The notes under the pieces are model-generated. The model searched no databases and was not told the origin of the DNA. It worked only from the letters and a program-made list of their open reading frames with translations. This document shows positions 1-6,104 of a DNA stretch of 11,961 bases, in pieces (positions within the stretch are counted from its first letter, which is position 1; each line of letters opens with the position of its first letter). Both the position numbers and the translations under genes were made by a program. Source of the stretch: JBOGWY01 sp050694015 (GTDB taxonomy: Bacteria; Actinomycetota; CADDZG01; WHSQ01); assembly GCA_050694015.1 (NCBI GenBank), contig JBOGWY010000391.1, positions 1-11,961 of the forward strand, in the 5' to 3' direction.

Positions 1-282
1 CTTGGCGCGTCCGAGGTCGAGGGGACGATCCAGGTGCGCATCGGGATATCGGCGGGGGAGCCCGTCACCGAGAACGGCGATCTGTTCGGGACCGCGGTGC
101 AGCTCGCCGCTCGGTTATGTAACAGCGCGGAGCCGGGAGGGATCCTGGTCTCCCATGCCGTGCGGGAGCTATGCGCGGGCAAGACGCTGCGTTTCGACGT
201 AGCCCGGGATCTCGAGCTGCGCGGTTTCGCCGAGCCGGTGCGCGCGTACCCCGTCATCGGGGGCCGGGAACCCGTCGCCTAA
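1..282 (+). CDS. Class III adenylate/guanylate cyclase domain protein, C-terminal fragment
   Basis: This open frame enters from the left edge and ends at TAA 280-282, giving 93 visible residues. The sequence matches the C-terminal half of a class III nucleotidyl cyclase catalytic domain: RIGISAGE at about residues 13-20, then GDLFGTAVQLAARL at 26-39, and PGGILVS at 45-51. Class III cyclases form a cyclic nucleotide from ATP or GTP. In the family, an Asn four residues before the Arg of the AARL motif helps stabilise the transition state; here that place is Gln34 (with Arg38), so activity is not assured. The visible end has no further domain; the chain stops about 40 residues after the cyclase motifs. 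The N-terminal part, which would show whether this is a cyclase fused to an ATPase/TPR or other sensor, lies outside the window. It converges with the gene ending at 308. Confidence 0.85.
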   Translation, partial: LGASEVEGTIQVRIGISAGEPVTENGDLFGTAVQLAARLCNSAEPGGILVSHAVRELCAGKTLRFDVARDLELRGFAEPVRAYPVIGGREPVA

Positions 283-299
283 GAGCCCCATGTAGGTGA

Positions 300-320
300 C
301 GTCTTGATCAGGGCAAGACG
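300..320. terminator. Hairpin between convergent genes, possible bidirectional terminator
   Basis: CGTCTTG (300-306) and CAAGACG (314-320) form a perfect 7-bp inverted repeat with a 7-nt loop. It sits at the convergent junction between the cyclase fragment (stop at 282) and the minus-strand gene whose stop codon (308-310) lies in the loop. There is no clear T-tract on either side, so the terminator role is inferred from position only. Confidence 0.35.
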
Positions 321-1519
321 ATCCACATGACGCGCGTCACGGTAGGACTCGGGTTCGACCACCCGGCTATCGGCTGGTCGGCGATCCATGCGGCATCGCC
401 CGCGTGGAGAACCTCTTTTGCCTCTCCAACGCGCAGCTGAAGAATGCCTTCGTTGACGGCGACGAACTCAGGCCGCTTGGTGGGGAATAGTGGTCGGCGA
501 CCGCTCGCGCCGGGCGCAAATGCGATCAGGTGCGCCTCGAACCCGCCCGGTTGTGTGAATACACTTTCGCTCTCAACGCCCGGCGCGAAGCGTTCGGGAC
601 GGCGCGCTCCTCTGCGCGCGACCGCAAAGCTGGGCGGCGTGTCCTCGTCGGTGACGTCGCCATCGCCCACCCCGAGCGCCTTCCACGCTGCTCCCATCGT
701 CGTTTCCGACAGCCCTCGTCGTCCGTGCTCGGCCTGGGACAGAGCACTGGGTGTGATACCGAGGCGGCGAGCCAGGTCGGACTGGGACATGCCTAGTTCG
801 ACGCGGCGCCTCTTGAGCCGCTCCCCGATAGACGAACGATCCGACCCCGCCGTCACGGGCTCGACCGCGATGTTGGTTCCTTCCACCTCGAGGCGAGCGA
901 GACGCCCGACGACGCCCGCGGGCCGCGCGTCGGCCTTTGCCACGCGCACCATCGGATCGTCACCGTTCCCGACCTCGAGCACTACCTGGGTCACTTGTTT
1001 GACACGGTTGATGAAACTCGCATCGTGCTCTTCGGGATCGAGCACCCAGTAGGCCACGGTGTCGAGCTCGTACAGCCGCGGGCAATGACGCATGAAGAAA
1101 CCGAGGGCGGCGTCGGGACCCCATAACCGTTGCATCGCGGAGAGCGAATCGAAGACGTAACCGGCGCCAGGTCCGAGCTCATCTTCGAGTTCCTTCATCA
1201 GGAGCTGGACGGACTCGATGTCGCGCGGATCCTCCGGGCTCCGTAGCTCGATCCCTCGAGGGGCTTTGGTGGTTTTCCCGGCGTTGAAATTGACAAGTAC
1301 GACGCGGCCGTCGGCACCCTCGAGATGATCGACCACGCCGGACACGGCGGGTTCTACACGGACGTAGCACAAGCCGCGTGCGGCAGTACCGCGCGCGAAG
1401 GGCAGAAGGAGAGCGGGCCATAGGGCGCGCGGCGCGAGCCACACGACGTTATCGCCGCGGCGCAGGTCGTCGACCAGCCGATCGAGACCGTCGATACCGC
1501 TCTGCAACACATCCTTCAT
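308..1519 (-). CDS. KaiC/RecA-like domain (no P-loop) - Xre HTH - cupin fusion, probable transcription regulator
   Basis: A 403-residue protein in three parts. Residues 1-220 resemble a KaiC-type RecA-fold domain: it opens with SGIDGLDRLV (7-16), like the usual 'GxxGLDxLL' entry, and has a Walker-B-like strand YVFDSLSAM (121-129). At the place of the Walker A loop (about 24-34) it reads VVWLAPRAL, with no GxxGxGK[ST], so ATP hydrolysis is unlikely as in classical KaiC. Residues 231-284 are an Xre-family helix-turn-helix (RLKRRRVELGMSQSDLARRL at 235-254, then ITPSALSQAEHGRRGL at 255-270). Residues about 325-403 look like a cupin sensor barrel, with FVAVNEGILQLRVGE and LHAGDAAWI. HTH plus cupin is a known regulator layout; the front KaiC-like domain is the unusual part. 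Start ATG 1519-1517 follows a GAGAGGGA site about 8 nt upstream. A 101-bp gap separates it from the zinc-ribbon gene, and I see no convincing promoter there. The ligand and targets cannot be read from sequence. Confidence 0.8.
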   Translation of the reverse strand: MKDVLQSGIDGLDRLVDDLRRGDNVVWLAPRALWPALLLPFARGTAARGLCYVRVEPAVSGVVDHLEGADGRVVLVNFNAGKTTKAPRGIELRSPEDPRDIESVQLLMKELEDELGPGAGYVFDSLSAMQRLWGPDAALGFFMRHCPRLYELDTVAYWVLDPEEHDASFINRVKQVTQVVLEVGNGDDPMVRVAKADARPAGVVGRLARLEVEGTNIAVEPVTAGSDRSSIGERLKRRRVELGMSQSDLARRLGITPSALSQAEHGRRGLSETTMGAAWKALGVGDGDVTDEDTPPSFAVARRGARRPERFAPGVESESVFTQPGGFEAHLIAFAPGASGRRPLFPTKRPEFVAVNEGILQLRVGEAKEVLHAGDAAWIADQPIAGWSNPSPTVTRVMWIVLP

Positions 1520-1620
1520 TTATTCGATCCCTCTCTATCTTCATTGTGAGTCGGTTTCGGGGAACGGGTAGCCGACCTTGCAATAGACCCCGTACCGGTC
1601 GTTTCGGTTATACAAAGCAG

Positions 1621-1947
1621 CTAGGCCGCGGCTAGCTCCACCGCCCGCTCGTCTGAGCGGTGCCGAGGTGCAGAACTCGCGGCGACGCCGAGCGCACGTA
1701 GCACTGGATCTAATACGGACTCATCGACCAGCGCGAATCCCGTCCACGGCCCCCTCAAGACCTCCAGGGCCCGTACCAGCTCTTTTCCTGCCGCCTCTGT
1801 GCGCGGGATCGCATCAGCCAGCATTTGCATGTAGTGGCGAGCCATGCCCTGTCCGCACCACGGGCATCGTCCACGGTTGTCGGGCGACAACAGCTGTTCG
1901 AGAAGAAGATCTCTGCCGCAGTTATTGCAGGTTGCCTTCAGGTTCAT
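1621..1947 (-). CDS. Small zinc-ribbon protein, function unknown
   Basis: A 108-residue protein with two cysteine pairs, CNNC at 7-10 and CPWC at 28-31, spaced as in a treble-clef/zinc-ribbon fold that would bind one zinc ion. Aromatic and glycine residues around the second pair (GRCPWCGQG) fit such a ribbon. The remainder (about 38-90) is predicted helical and alanine/leucine-rich, and ends in a short low-complexity tail. The ATG at 1947 is preceded by GAGGAGG with a 5-nt spacer, which supports this start. It lies 32 bp after the small membrane-protein gene and is probably co-transcribed with it. I do not recognise the family. Zinc binding is inferred from the cysteines; DNA, RNA or protein partners are not evident. 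Confidence 0.7.
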   Translation of the reverse strand: MNLKATCNNCGRDLLLEQLLSPDNRGRCPWCGQGMARHYMQMLADAIPRTEAAGKELVRALEVLRGPWTGFALVDESVLDPVLRALGVAASSAPRHRSDERAVELAAA

Positions 1948-1979
1948 CTGAGCCTCCTCGTTCCAGAGATCGATCGTTG

Positions 1980-2321
1980 TTACAGGGAGCGCCGGCGCAG
2001 GTCGGCCGGCGACCCGCGCCTCCAGTCGAGGCCGTCGCGTGAGTCGTGACCGACGGTCAGCGCGGCGACGTCCAGCACGGCGAGGGCTGCGACGAGAATG
2101 ACCAGAGCGGCCCAGGACGTCGACAGCGACGCCACCGCCGCCAAGACGGTCAGCGCGGCCACGATCGGAAACGCGACTCGCTTGATCACCTCACCGAGTC
2201 GTGGGGCTCGCACGGGTTCCGACGCCGACGGGCTCGGGACCACCTTGAGACGACCCGGCCTGGTCTGCGGCTGCGGGCGGGATTCGTACCTCTCCAACAG
2301 TGCTGATCTGGTGCCGTACAT
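1980..2321 (-). CDS. Small membrane protein with two predicted transmembrane helices
   Basis: A 113-residue protein. The first 45 residues are polar and proline/arginine-rich (probably cytoplasmic), followed by two hydrophobic stretches at about 48-67 and 70-91 separated by a very short Ser/Thr/Trp turn, making a helical hairpin. The C-terminal 22 residues are charged and arginine-rich (WRRGSPADLRRRSL), consistent with the positive-inside rule and both ends in the cytoplasm. The start ATG at 2321 is immediately preceded by a GAGGAGGAGGAC stretch, a strong ribosome binding site. It is 40 bp downstream of the SFPASD-motif gene and 32 bp upstream of the zinc-ribbon gene, suggesting one transcript for the three. 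No family recognised. Confidence 0.65.
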   Translation of the reverse strand: MYGTRSALLERYESRPQPQTRPGRLKVVPSPSASEPVRAPRLGEVIKRVAFPIVAALTVLAAVASLSTSWAALVILVAALAVLDVAALTVGHDSRDGLDWRRGSPADLRRRSL

Positions 2322-2361
2322 GTCCTCCTCCTCTCAGTCTCATGAGCTCAGGCGCGTGTGT

Positions 2362-2673
2362 TCAGCTGGTTTGTGGCGCTCCCGACCACCAGCTCGGTGC
2401 GTCGCTGGCCGGGAACGAGTCGCGCGACGCGACGTCCACGGGGTCGAGGGGCGGCTCCGCGGATGTCGGCGCGCCGTCCTCCTGAGGTACAGAACCGTGG
2501 ATCTCCTGCGGGCCCGCCCTGAGGATCGAGCCGTCGGGCTGCACGACCCGGATCCTTGAGTCGGCGATCTCGCTACCGGTGGGCCCACCGACCGAGAAGC
2601 CGGCGCGGGCGTGGCGCTTCACGAAGTCCACATCGTTCCAGCGCCGCTTGCGTTTCGTCCGGGTCGTAACCAT
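2362..2673 (-). CDS. Small soluble protein with C-terminal SFPASD-type motif
   Basis: A 103-residue hydrophilic protein. The N-terminus is very basic (TRTKRKRRW at 4-12). The middle has a short beta-rich stretch (SRIRVVQPDGSILRAG, 39-54). The C-terminus carries DVASRDSFPASDAPSWW (80-96), which resembles the D-x-AS-x-x-SFPASDPPAW motif I recall from many small uncharacterised bacterial proteins; its role is not known to me. ATG at 2673-2671 follows AGGGAGGAG (minus strand, 2687-2679) with 5 nt between, a strong ribosome binding site that fixes the start. The gene is first in a run of three small minus-strand genes and lies downstream of an AT-rich presumptive promoter region. The proteins are short enough that the reading frame rests mainly on the RBS and the motif. 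Confidence 0.7.
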   Translation of the reverse strand: MVTTRTKRKRRWNDVDFVKRHARAGFSVGGPTGSEIADSRIRVVQPDGSILRAGPQEIHGSVPQEDGAPTSAEPPLDPVDVASRDSFPASDAPSWWSGAPQTS

Positions 2674-2678
2674 CGCTG

Positions 2679-2687
2679 CTCCTCCCT
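2679..2687 (-). promoter_or_regulatory. Strong ribosome binding site for the SFPASD-motif gene
   Basis: The minus strand reads AGGGAGGAG, then 5 nt, then the ATG at 2673. It matches the anti-Shine-Dalgarno end well and decides the start. Confidence 0.7.
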
Positions 2688-2700
2688 ACGGGGGTCCGTC

Positions 2701-2745
2701 ACTCTATTAAGCATGCTACAGCATTTGTTTATTCCTTTAAGCAAG
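2701..2745 (-). promoter_or_regulatory. AT-rich upstream region with direct and inverted repeats, presumptive promoter
   Basis: This short stretch is markedly AT-rich against the GC-rich surroundings and lies just upstream of the minus-strand small-gene cluster. TTAAGCA occurs at 2707-2713 and again at 2737-2743, exactly 30 bp apart (about three helical turns). ATGCT..AGCAT (2713-2724, 2-nt centre) is a small inverted repeat. On the minus strand TTGCTT (2744-2739) could be a -35, but no matching -10 at good spacing is convincing, so exact promoter elements are not assigned. The remainder of the gap to the upstream gene (2746-2832) shows nothing I can name. Confidence 0.35.
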
Positions 2746-2832
2746 GAGGATTCTGCGACGAGTCGATATGAAGACGTCGCCGGGGGGTCTTGGCGGACCG
2801 CTTCGGGGGCTCTACCTAAGGCACGCGCGAGT

Positions 2833-4320
2833 TCAGCGGAGCTTCGGGCCTCCCACCAACCGGCCCACCACCGCTTCGCCCAACCGCAGGAACTGCCCGC
2901 TGTGGTCGCACGCATTGTCAAAACAGCCGTCGACGAACGACGCCCACGGCGTCCCGTCCCGCGCGATCACCACATCGAGGAAGTCGAATGCAGCCTGGCA
3001 CCTGAACGGGCCACAGTCCCCTTTGATCAGAGGGTCTTTGGGGTTGTTCACCGGAGCCGAGTAGAAGACGGGTCGCGGCGCGAGGGCATCGTTCGTCATC
3101 GTCACGTAGCCGTTCCAGGTGGTGTCCGCGTACTTACTCACGGTCCACGGTTCTCCAGGAGAGTTCGTGGTGCCCATGTAGAGCAGCGCGACTTTCCCGT
3201 TGTCGCCGGCGGCGATGCTCGGCAGGCTGGCTTCGTTCACACCCGGCGCCCCGATCATCATCGGCGCGCTCCACTTCTTGCCGCCGTTGCGCGAGACCGC
3301 GAGGTACGGAAGGCGGTCCCCTCCGATCCACGTGTAGTAGATGTTGCCGGCGGGATCGACGGCGACGCTTGCCTCATGCGTCGGAGTCCCGTTGCGCGCG
3401 ACCTGCACGCGGTCCCACGTCGTCCCCTGATCGCGGCTGATCGCCAGCCATGGCTGGCCGCACTCGCCCTTGGGCAGGTAGACGAACCCGCGCCGATCGA
3501 CCACGCCGTGACCATGCAAGCCGTCGCAGTCCACGATCGGAATGGCTTGCCCCTCGCGCAACGCGGGGAAGGGGGGCTCTCCCGTGCGCACGAAGGTGAG
3601 ACCTCCATCGAGCGAGCGCAAACAGGTGGCTTGCCCCGAGTCGCTGGCGAGACCGACGTCGGCCGCGCAGTAATAGACAACGTTGGGATATCCGACCGGC
3701 TGCAAGCCACCTTCGGTTGCGGGGCCCGAGAACACCGTCTGGTGGTCGACGACATCGCAACCGACGATCGATGAGATCCATGTCGTGCCGCCGTCGTCGG
3801 TGTACGACAGCTCGGAGCAGGGCAGCAGATAGTCGGCTGTGAACACACGCCCGGTGTCCTCGTCGACGTAGATGTAGGGGTCCTCGGTATAGAAGTGACG
3901 GTTCGCAGGGCCGAGCTTGGGTGACACGTCCTGCCACGTGCGTCCCTCGTCTTTGGAACGGATGACCTGCACCGGGAACGCCGGCCACACTTCCGCGTCG
4001 AGGGTCTGGTAGTAGATCGTCCCGTCCTTGGTCACGCCGAGAGTCGGCTCCGCGGCGTGGAACCCGGTGCGATAGAGGCAGGCCTGAGGCGTGTCGCTCT
4101 CGGCGACGCGCACGCCGTCCGGCAGGTGGGCGACCGCTCGACCTCCGGAGTCACGCCCGCCGCAAGCGCGTGCGTTGTTCGGTGTCTTGTCGACGTCGAG
4201 CGGCGGTCCGAGACGCGTCGGCATCGACGCGTGTTGGTGCGCGAACCCGACTTCGAAGGGTGCCCCCGGTGTGGTCGTTGCAAACAGCAGCGCAACCGCG
4301 ACAACGCCGGCGCGTCCCAT
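2833..4320 (-). CDS. Secreted Asp-box (BNR/sialidase-like) beta-propeller protein
   Basis: A 495-residue protein with a short signal-like N-terminus (MGRAGVVAVALLFATTTPGA; hydrophobic core about 4-14), so probably exported. It carries five Asp-box (BNR, SxDxGxTW) repeats: SKDEGRTW at 122-129, YTDDGGTTW at 173-181, RSLDGGLTF at 235-243, SRDQGTTW at 295-302, and a weaker SRNGGKKW at 343-350. These mark the beta-turns of a six-bladed sialidase/neuraminidase-like propeller. About a dozen cysteines, several in the last 70 residues (436, 441, 466, 471), suggest disulfides, in keeping with an extracytoplasmic place. Asp-boxes alone do not prove sialidase activity: I did not identify the family's arginine triad or FRIP motif, so the substrate is open. 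The ATG at 4320 follows GGGGAGG with about 7 nt. The gene stands alone, about 108 bp from the SDR gene upstream. Confidence 0.8.
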   Translation of the reverse strand: MGRAGVVAVALLFATTTPGAPFEVGFAHQHASMPTRLGPPLDVDKTPNNARACGGRDSGGRAVAHLPDGVRVAESDTPQACLYRTGFHAAEPTLGVTKDGTIYYQTLDAEVWPAFPVQVIRSKDEGRTWQDVSPKLGPANRHFYTEDPYIYVDEDTGRVFTADYLLPCSELSYTDDGGTTWISSIVGCDVVDHQTVFSGPATEGGLQPVGYPNVVYYCAADVGLASDSGQATCLRSLDGGLTFVRTGEPPFPALREGQAIPIVDCDGLHGHGVVDRRGFVYLPKGECGQPWLAISRDQGTTWDRVQVARNGTPTHEASVAVDPAGNIYYTWIGGDRLPYLAVSRNGGKKWSAPMMIGAPGVNEASLPSIAAGDNGKVALLYMGTTNSPGEPWTVSKYADTTWNGYVTMTNDALAPRPVFYSAPVNNPKDPLIKGDCGPFRCQAAFDFLDVVIARDGTPWASFVDGCFDNACDHSGQFLRLGEAVVGRLVGGPKLR

Positions 4321-4402
4321 ACGAGGCCTCCCCGCTCGTGGCGAATCCTTTCCCGACGCGCTTCGACGCGGGCCTGCCTGGTTCCTCCCGAAAGTGGAGC
4401 CT

Positions 4403-4424
4403 GGGAGGGCCTTTTCAGCCTCCC
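4403..4424 (-). terminator. Weak hairpin downstream of the SDR gene
   Basis: On the minus strand GGGAGGC pairs with GCCCTCCC (one bulged C) around a 7-nt loop, starting 5 nt after the SDR stop codon at 4429. No T-run follows, and an overlapping alternative stem exists (CCTCCC at 4385-4390 with GGGAGG at 4403-4408), so termination is only suggested by position. Confidence 0.3.
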
Positions 4425-4428
4425 GTTG

Positions 4429-5361
4429 TCACGGGCGCGTGAGCGTGTGGCGGAAGCCGTCACGCCAGCTTCGCCAGACAGGGTGCCACTCGAGCTCCCT
4501 CCCGGCCTTGGCGTTCGAGGCTCCTCTACCTTCGGTCATCCACCGAACGACCACTTCACCGGCGACGAGACGCGCCACCCACGGCGGGACACGTCGCGGC
4601 GGTTTTGCCCCAACGACCTCGGCGAGATAGGGGAGCCACTCCGAGACGGGAGCCGGCTCGTCGTCGACGATGTTGAAGATCCCCCGCGTTCCGCGCTCGA
4701 GGGCGGCAACCGTCGAGCCTGCAGCGTCGTCCACATGGGTCCACGACCACACGCCGGTCGCATCACCGACGAGCGGCATCTGACGTTTCCTGACCAGCTC
4801 GACCAACGACTCCGACGCGCCCGGCCCATAGAGGTTGCCGTAGCGGAGTACGAACCCCTCTGCATGCGCGTCGCGGACCCTCGTCTCGAGGAAACGGATG
4901 GCCGCTACCGTCTCTGTCTGTGCCTTCGCCGGTTCCGGATCGAGCGGATCGTCTTCGGTCTTGACTGGACCCCCGTCGCGTAGGTTCGTCCACCCGGTGT
5001 AGCTCTGCGCGATGAACCGGCCGACCCCCGCCGCGTCCCCGGCGGCTAGGAGGTTCTCGGTTCCCGCCGTCCGTAGCTGATTGGTCAGCGAGAACCAGCG
5101 GTCGAAACGCCGCAGGTCCGCCTTGCCGGCAAGCGCGGTGAGCTGATGGACGATCGCGTCCGGCTTTGCATGGGCAACGGCTTCCCCGACGGCATCACCG
5201 TCGAGACCATCTAGGACGACCGGCTCGGCGCCGAGGCGTCGGAGCTCATCGAGCTTGGTCGGGCTCCGAGTTGTACCGGTCACCTGATGTCCGCGTTCGA
5301 TCAGCTGTGACACCAGCGGTCTGCCGATCGCTCCGGTAGCTCCCGCCACGAATACGCGCAC
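4429..5361 (-). CDS. Atypical extended SDR, NAD(P)-binding epimerase/dehydratase-like protein
   Basis: A 310-residue protein of the NAD-dependent epimerase/dehydratase (extended SDR) fold. The N-terminal Rossmann motif GATGAIG (7-13, GxxGxxG) binds the dinucleotide. Other family features are an acidic strand end with VVLDGLD (47-53), HQLTAL (70-75), and LRYGNLYGPG (170-179) in the substrate-binding half. The classical catalytic pair YxxxK is not seen: where YGxSKxxxE is expected the sequence is TETVAAIRFLE (147-157), and the only nearby Tyr (119, in QSYTGW) lacks Lys at +4. It may be a binding or sensor-type atypical SDR, or use other residues. The start is GTG at 5361, fixed by an exceptionally long Shine-Dalgarno (5365-5377). 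It lies 50 bp after the CGNR regulator gene on the same strand, so an operon is likely. Substrate unknown. Confidence 0.85.
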   Translation of the reverse strand: MRVFVAGATGAIGRPLVSQLIERGHQVTGTTRSPTKLDELRRLGAEPVVLDGLDGDAVGEAVAHAKPDAIVHQLTALAGKADLRRFDRWFSLTNQLRTAGTENLLAAGDAAGVGRFIAQSYTGWTNLRDGGPVKTEDDPLDPEPAKAQTETVAAIRFLETRVRDAHAEGFVLRYGNLYGPGASESLVELVRKRQMPLVGDATGVWSWTHVDDAAGSTVAALERGTRGIFNIVDDEPAPVSEWLPYLAEVVGAKPPRRVPPWVARLVAGEVVVRWMTEGRGASNAKAGRELEWHPVWRSWRDGFRHTLTRP

Positions 5362-5364
5362 GTC

Positions 5365-5377
5365 GGATCACCTCCTT
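5365..5377 (-). promoter_or_regulatory. 13-nt perfect Shine-Dalgarno for the SDR gene
   Basis: The minus strand reads AAGGAGGTGATCC, the complement of the conserved bacterial 16S rRNA 3' end (GGATCACCTCCTT). From AGGAGG there are 9 nt to the GTG start at 5361. This places the start with confidence and suggests strong re-initiation within the CGNR-SDR transcript. Confidence 0.85.
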
Positions 5378-5411
5378 GACCTGGGGATCGTTTGGACACA
5401 CATGGTGCGGA

Positions 5412-6038
5412 TCACGAGAGGTTTGCCTTGTGACGGTGGTAGTAGCGGAGGGCCTTATCGCGACTGCCACAATCCGTCATGTCGCACCAGCGCCTGCTGG
5501 CATTCCGAGTCGTGTCGTGAAACAACCAGTCGCAAGTGGGGCAGTAGCGGAGTCGCCGTCGGTCGACGCTCGTAACCACGTCTGCTGCATTCCAGATAAC
5601 AGGAGTGAAGACTTGCACCAGGTCCTTCGGGGCCACCCACGTCCACTGCAAGGACTCCGGATCGACTTGACGGTCCCGACTTGCTCGGGCTAGGAGTGCG
5701 TTGAAGTCCTCGACCGATCGAAGTGATGGTCTGTCTCCGTGCGCGAGGGGCGCGATCACGGCCCGCAAGGTCCTGCGTAGGTTCCTTATCGCCTTCAGTT
5801 GATGGACCGCCCGTTTCGATCCGTGCGGGAACAGGCGATCCAGGCGCCGGCGAGTCTGCTCGTCGATCAAGCCGAGTTCCTCGGCCCAGAGAGTGACGTT
5901 CGTTACGACCCCGAACCAGTCGTGTTCTCGCTCTCTGTCCGGCCACGACACGGTGTTGATGAAGTCGAGGCTTGACTCGCCTCCTACGAGCTTGTACGTG
6001 CCGCCGTACCCATCCGGGTCGAGGTCTAAGGGCTCCAT
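5412..6038 (-). CDS. CGNR zinc-finger / ABATE-domain protein, probable transcription regulator
   Basis: A 208-residue protein when started at ATG 6038. The N-terminal ABATE-like (stress-induced regulator) part has GGESSLDFINTV (19-30) and WAEELGLIDE (51-60). The C-terminal CGNR zinc finger has C166-x2-C169, FHDTTRNASRRWC (173-185), then C190-GSR. The usual CGNR signature is CGSR here (Asn to Ser at 191-193 region), with the following K and R/H-rich tail kept (RDKALRYYHRHK). The family is taken to bind DNA and one zinc. The open frame runs back to 6203, but that part would overlap the divergent transporter and has no family character; at 6038 an extended -10 lies 9 nt upstream and the conserved domain begins shortly after, so 6038 is chosen. 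It is divergent from the EamA exporter gene and lies upstream of the SDR gene, suggesting it regulates both. Confidence 0.85.
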   Translation of the reverse strand: MEPLDLDPDGYGGTYKLVGGESSLDFINTVSWPDREREHDWFGVVTNVTLWAEELGLIDEQTRRRLDRLFPHGSKRAVHQLKAIRNLRRTLRAVIAPLAHGDRPSLRSVEDFNALLARASRDRQVDPESLQWTWVAPKDLVQVFTPVIWNAADVVTSVDRRRLRYCPTCDWLFHDTTRNASRRWCDMTDCGSRDKALRYYHRHKANLS

Positions 6039-6047
6039 CCACACGGG

Positions 6048-6056
6048 ACTATACCA
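6048..6056 (-). promoter_or_regulatory. Extended -10 promoter of the CGNR regulator gene
   Basis: The minus strand reads TGGTATAGT, an extended -10 (TGn-TATAGT). It ends 9 nt before the ATG at 6038, so the transcript would start at or within a few bases of the start codon (leaderless or nearly so). No good -35 is visible, which is usual for extended -10 promoters. No Shine-Dalgarno precedes this ATG. Confidence 0.55.
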
Positions 6057-6067
6057 GCAATAAGGAT

Positions 6068-6097
6068 TTGACAGGTAAAGCCTCGCCGGCCTAGCTT
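6068..6097 (+). promoter_or_regulatory. Promoter of the EamA exporter gene (leaderless)
   Basis: TTGACA (6068-6073, perfect -35), 18-bp spacer, TAGCTT (6092-6097, -10 of the TANNNT form). The ATG at 6105 begins 7 nt after the -10, the place where transcription should start, so a leaderless mRNA is predicted; no ribosome binding site is present. Its -35 lies upstream of and next to the opposite promoter, so polymerases or a regulator at one would block the other. Confidence 0.65.
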
Positions 6098-6104
6098 CAC
6101 CGCC

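Noticed and set aside
1255..1285. GKTT at residues 81-84 of the KaiC-like protein as a Walker A motif
   Set aside because: It lacks the preceding GxxG spacing and sits about 50 residues after the place where the P-loop belongs, so it is more likely coincidental.
2611..3774. Long plus-strand open frame (387 codons) opposite the Asp-box protein gene
   Set aside because: It lies antisense to a gene with five Asp-boxes and a signal-like start; its product is low-complexity Arg/Ala/Pro/His-rich as expected for a shadow frame in GC-rich DNA, with no ribosome binding site.
5365..5377. GGATCACCTCCTT on the plus strand as a remnant of a 16S rRNA 3' end
   Set aside because: The bases on either side do not match 16S rRNA and it is placed at ideal distance from a GTG start on the other strand, so it is a Shine-Dalgarno.
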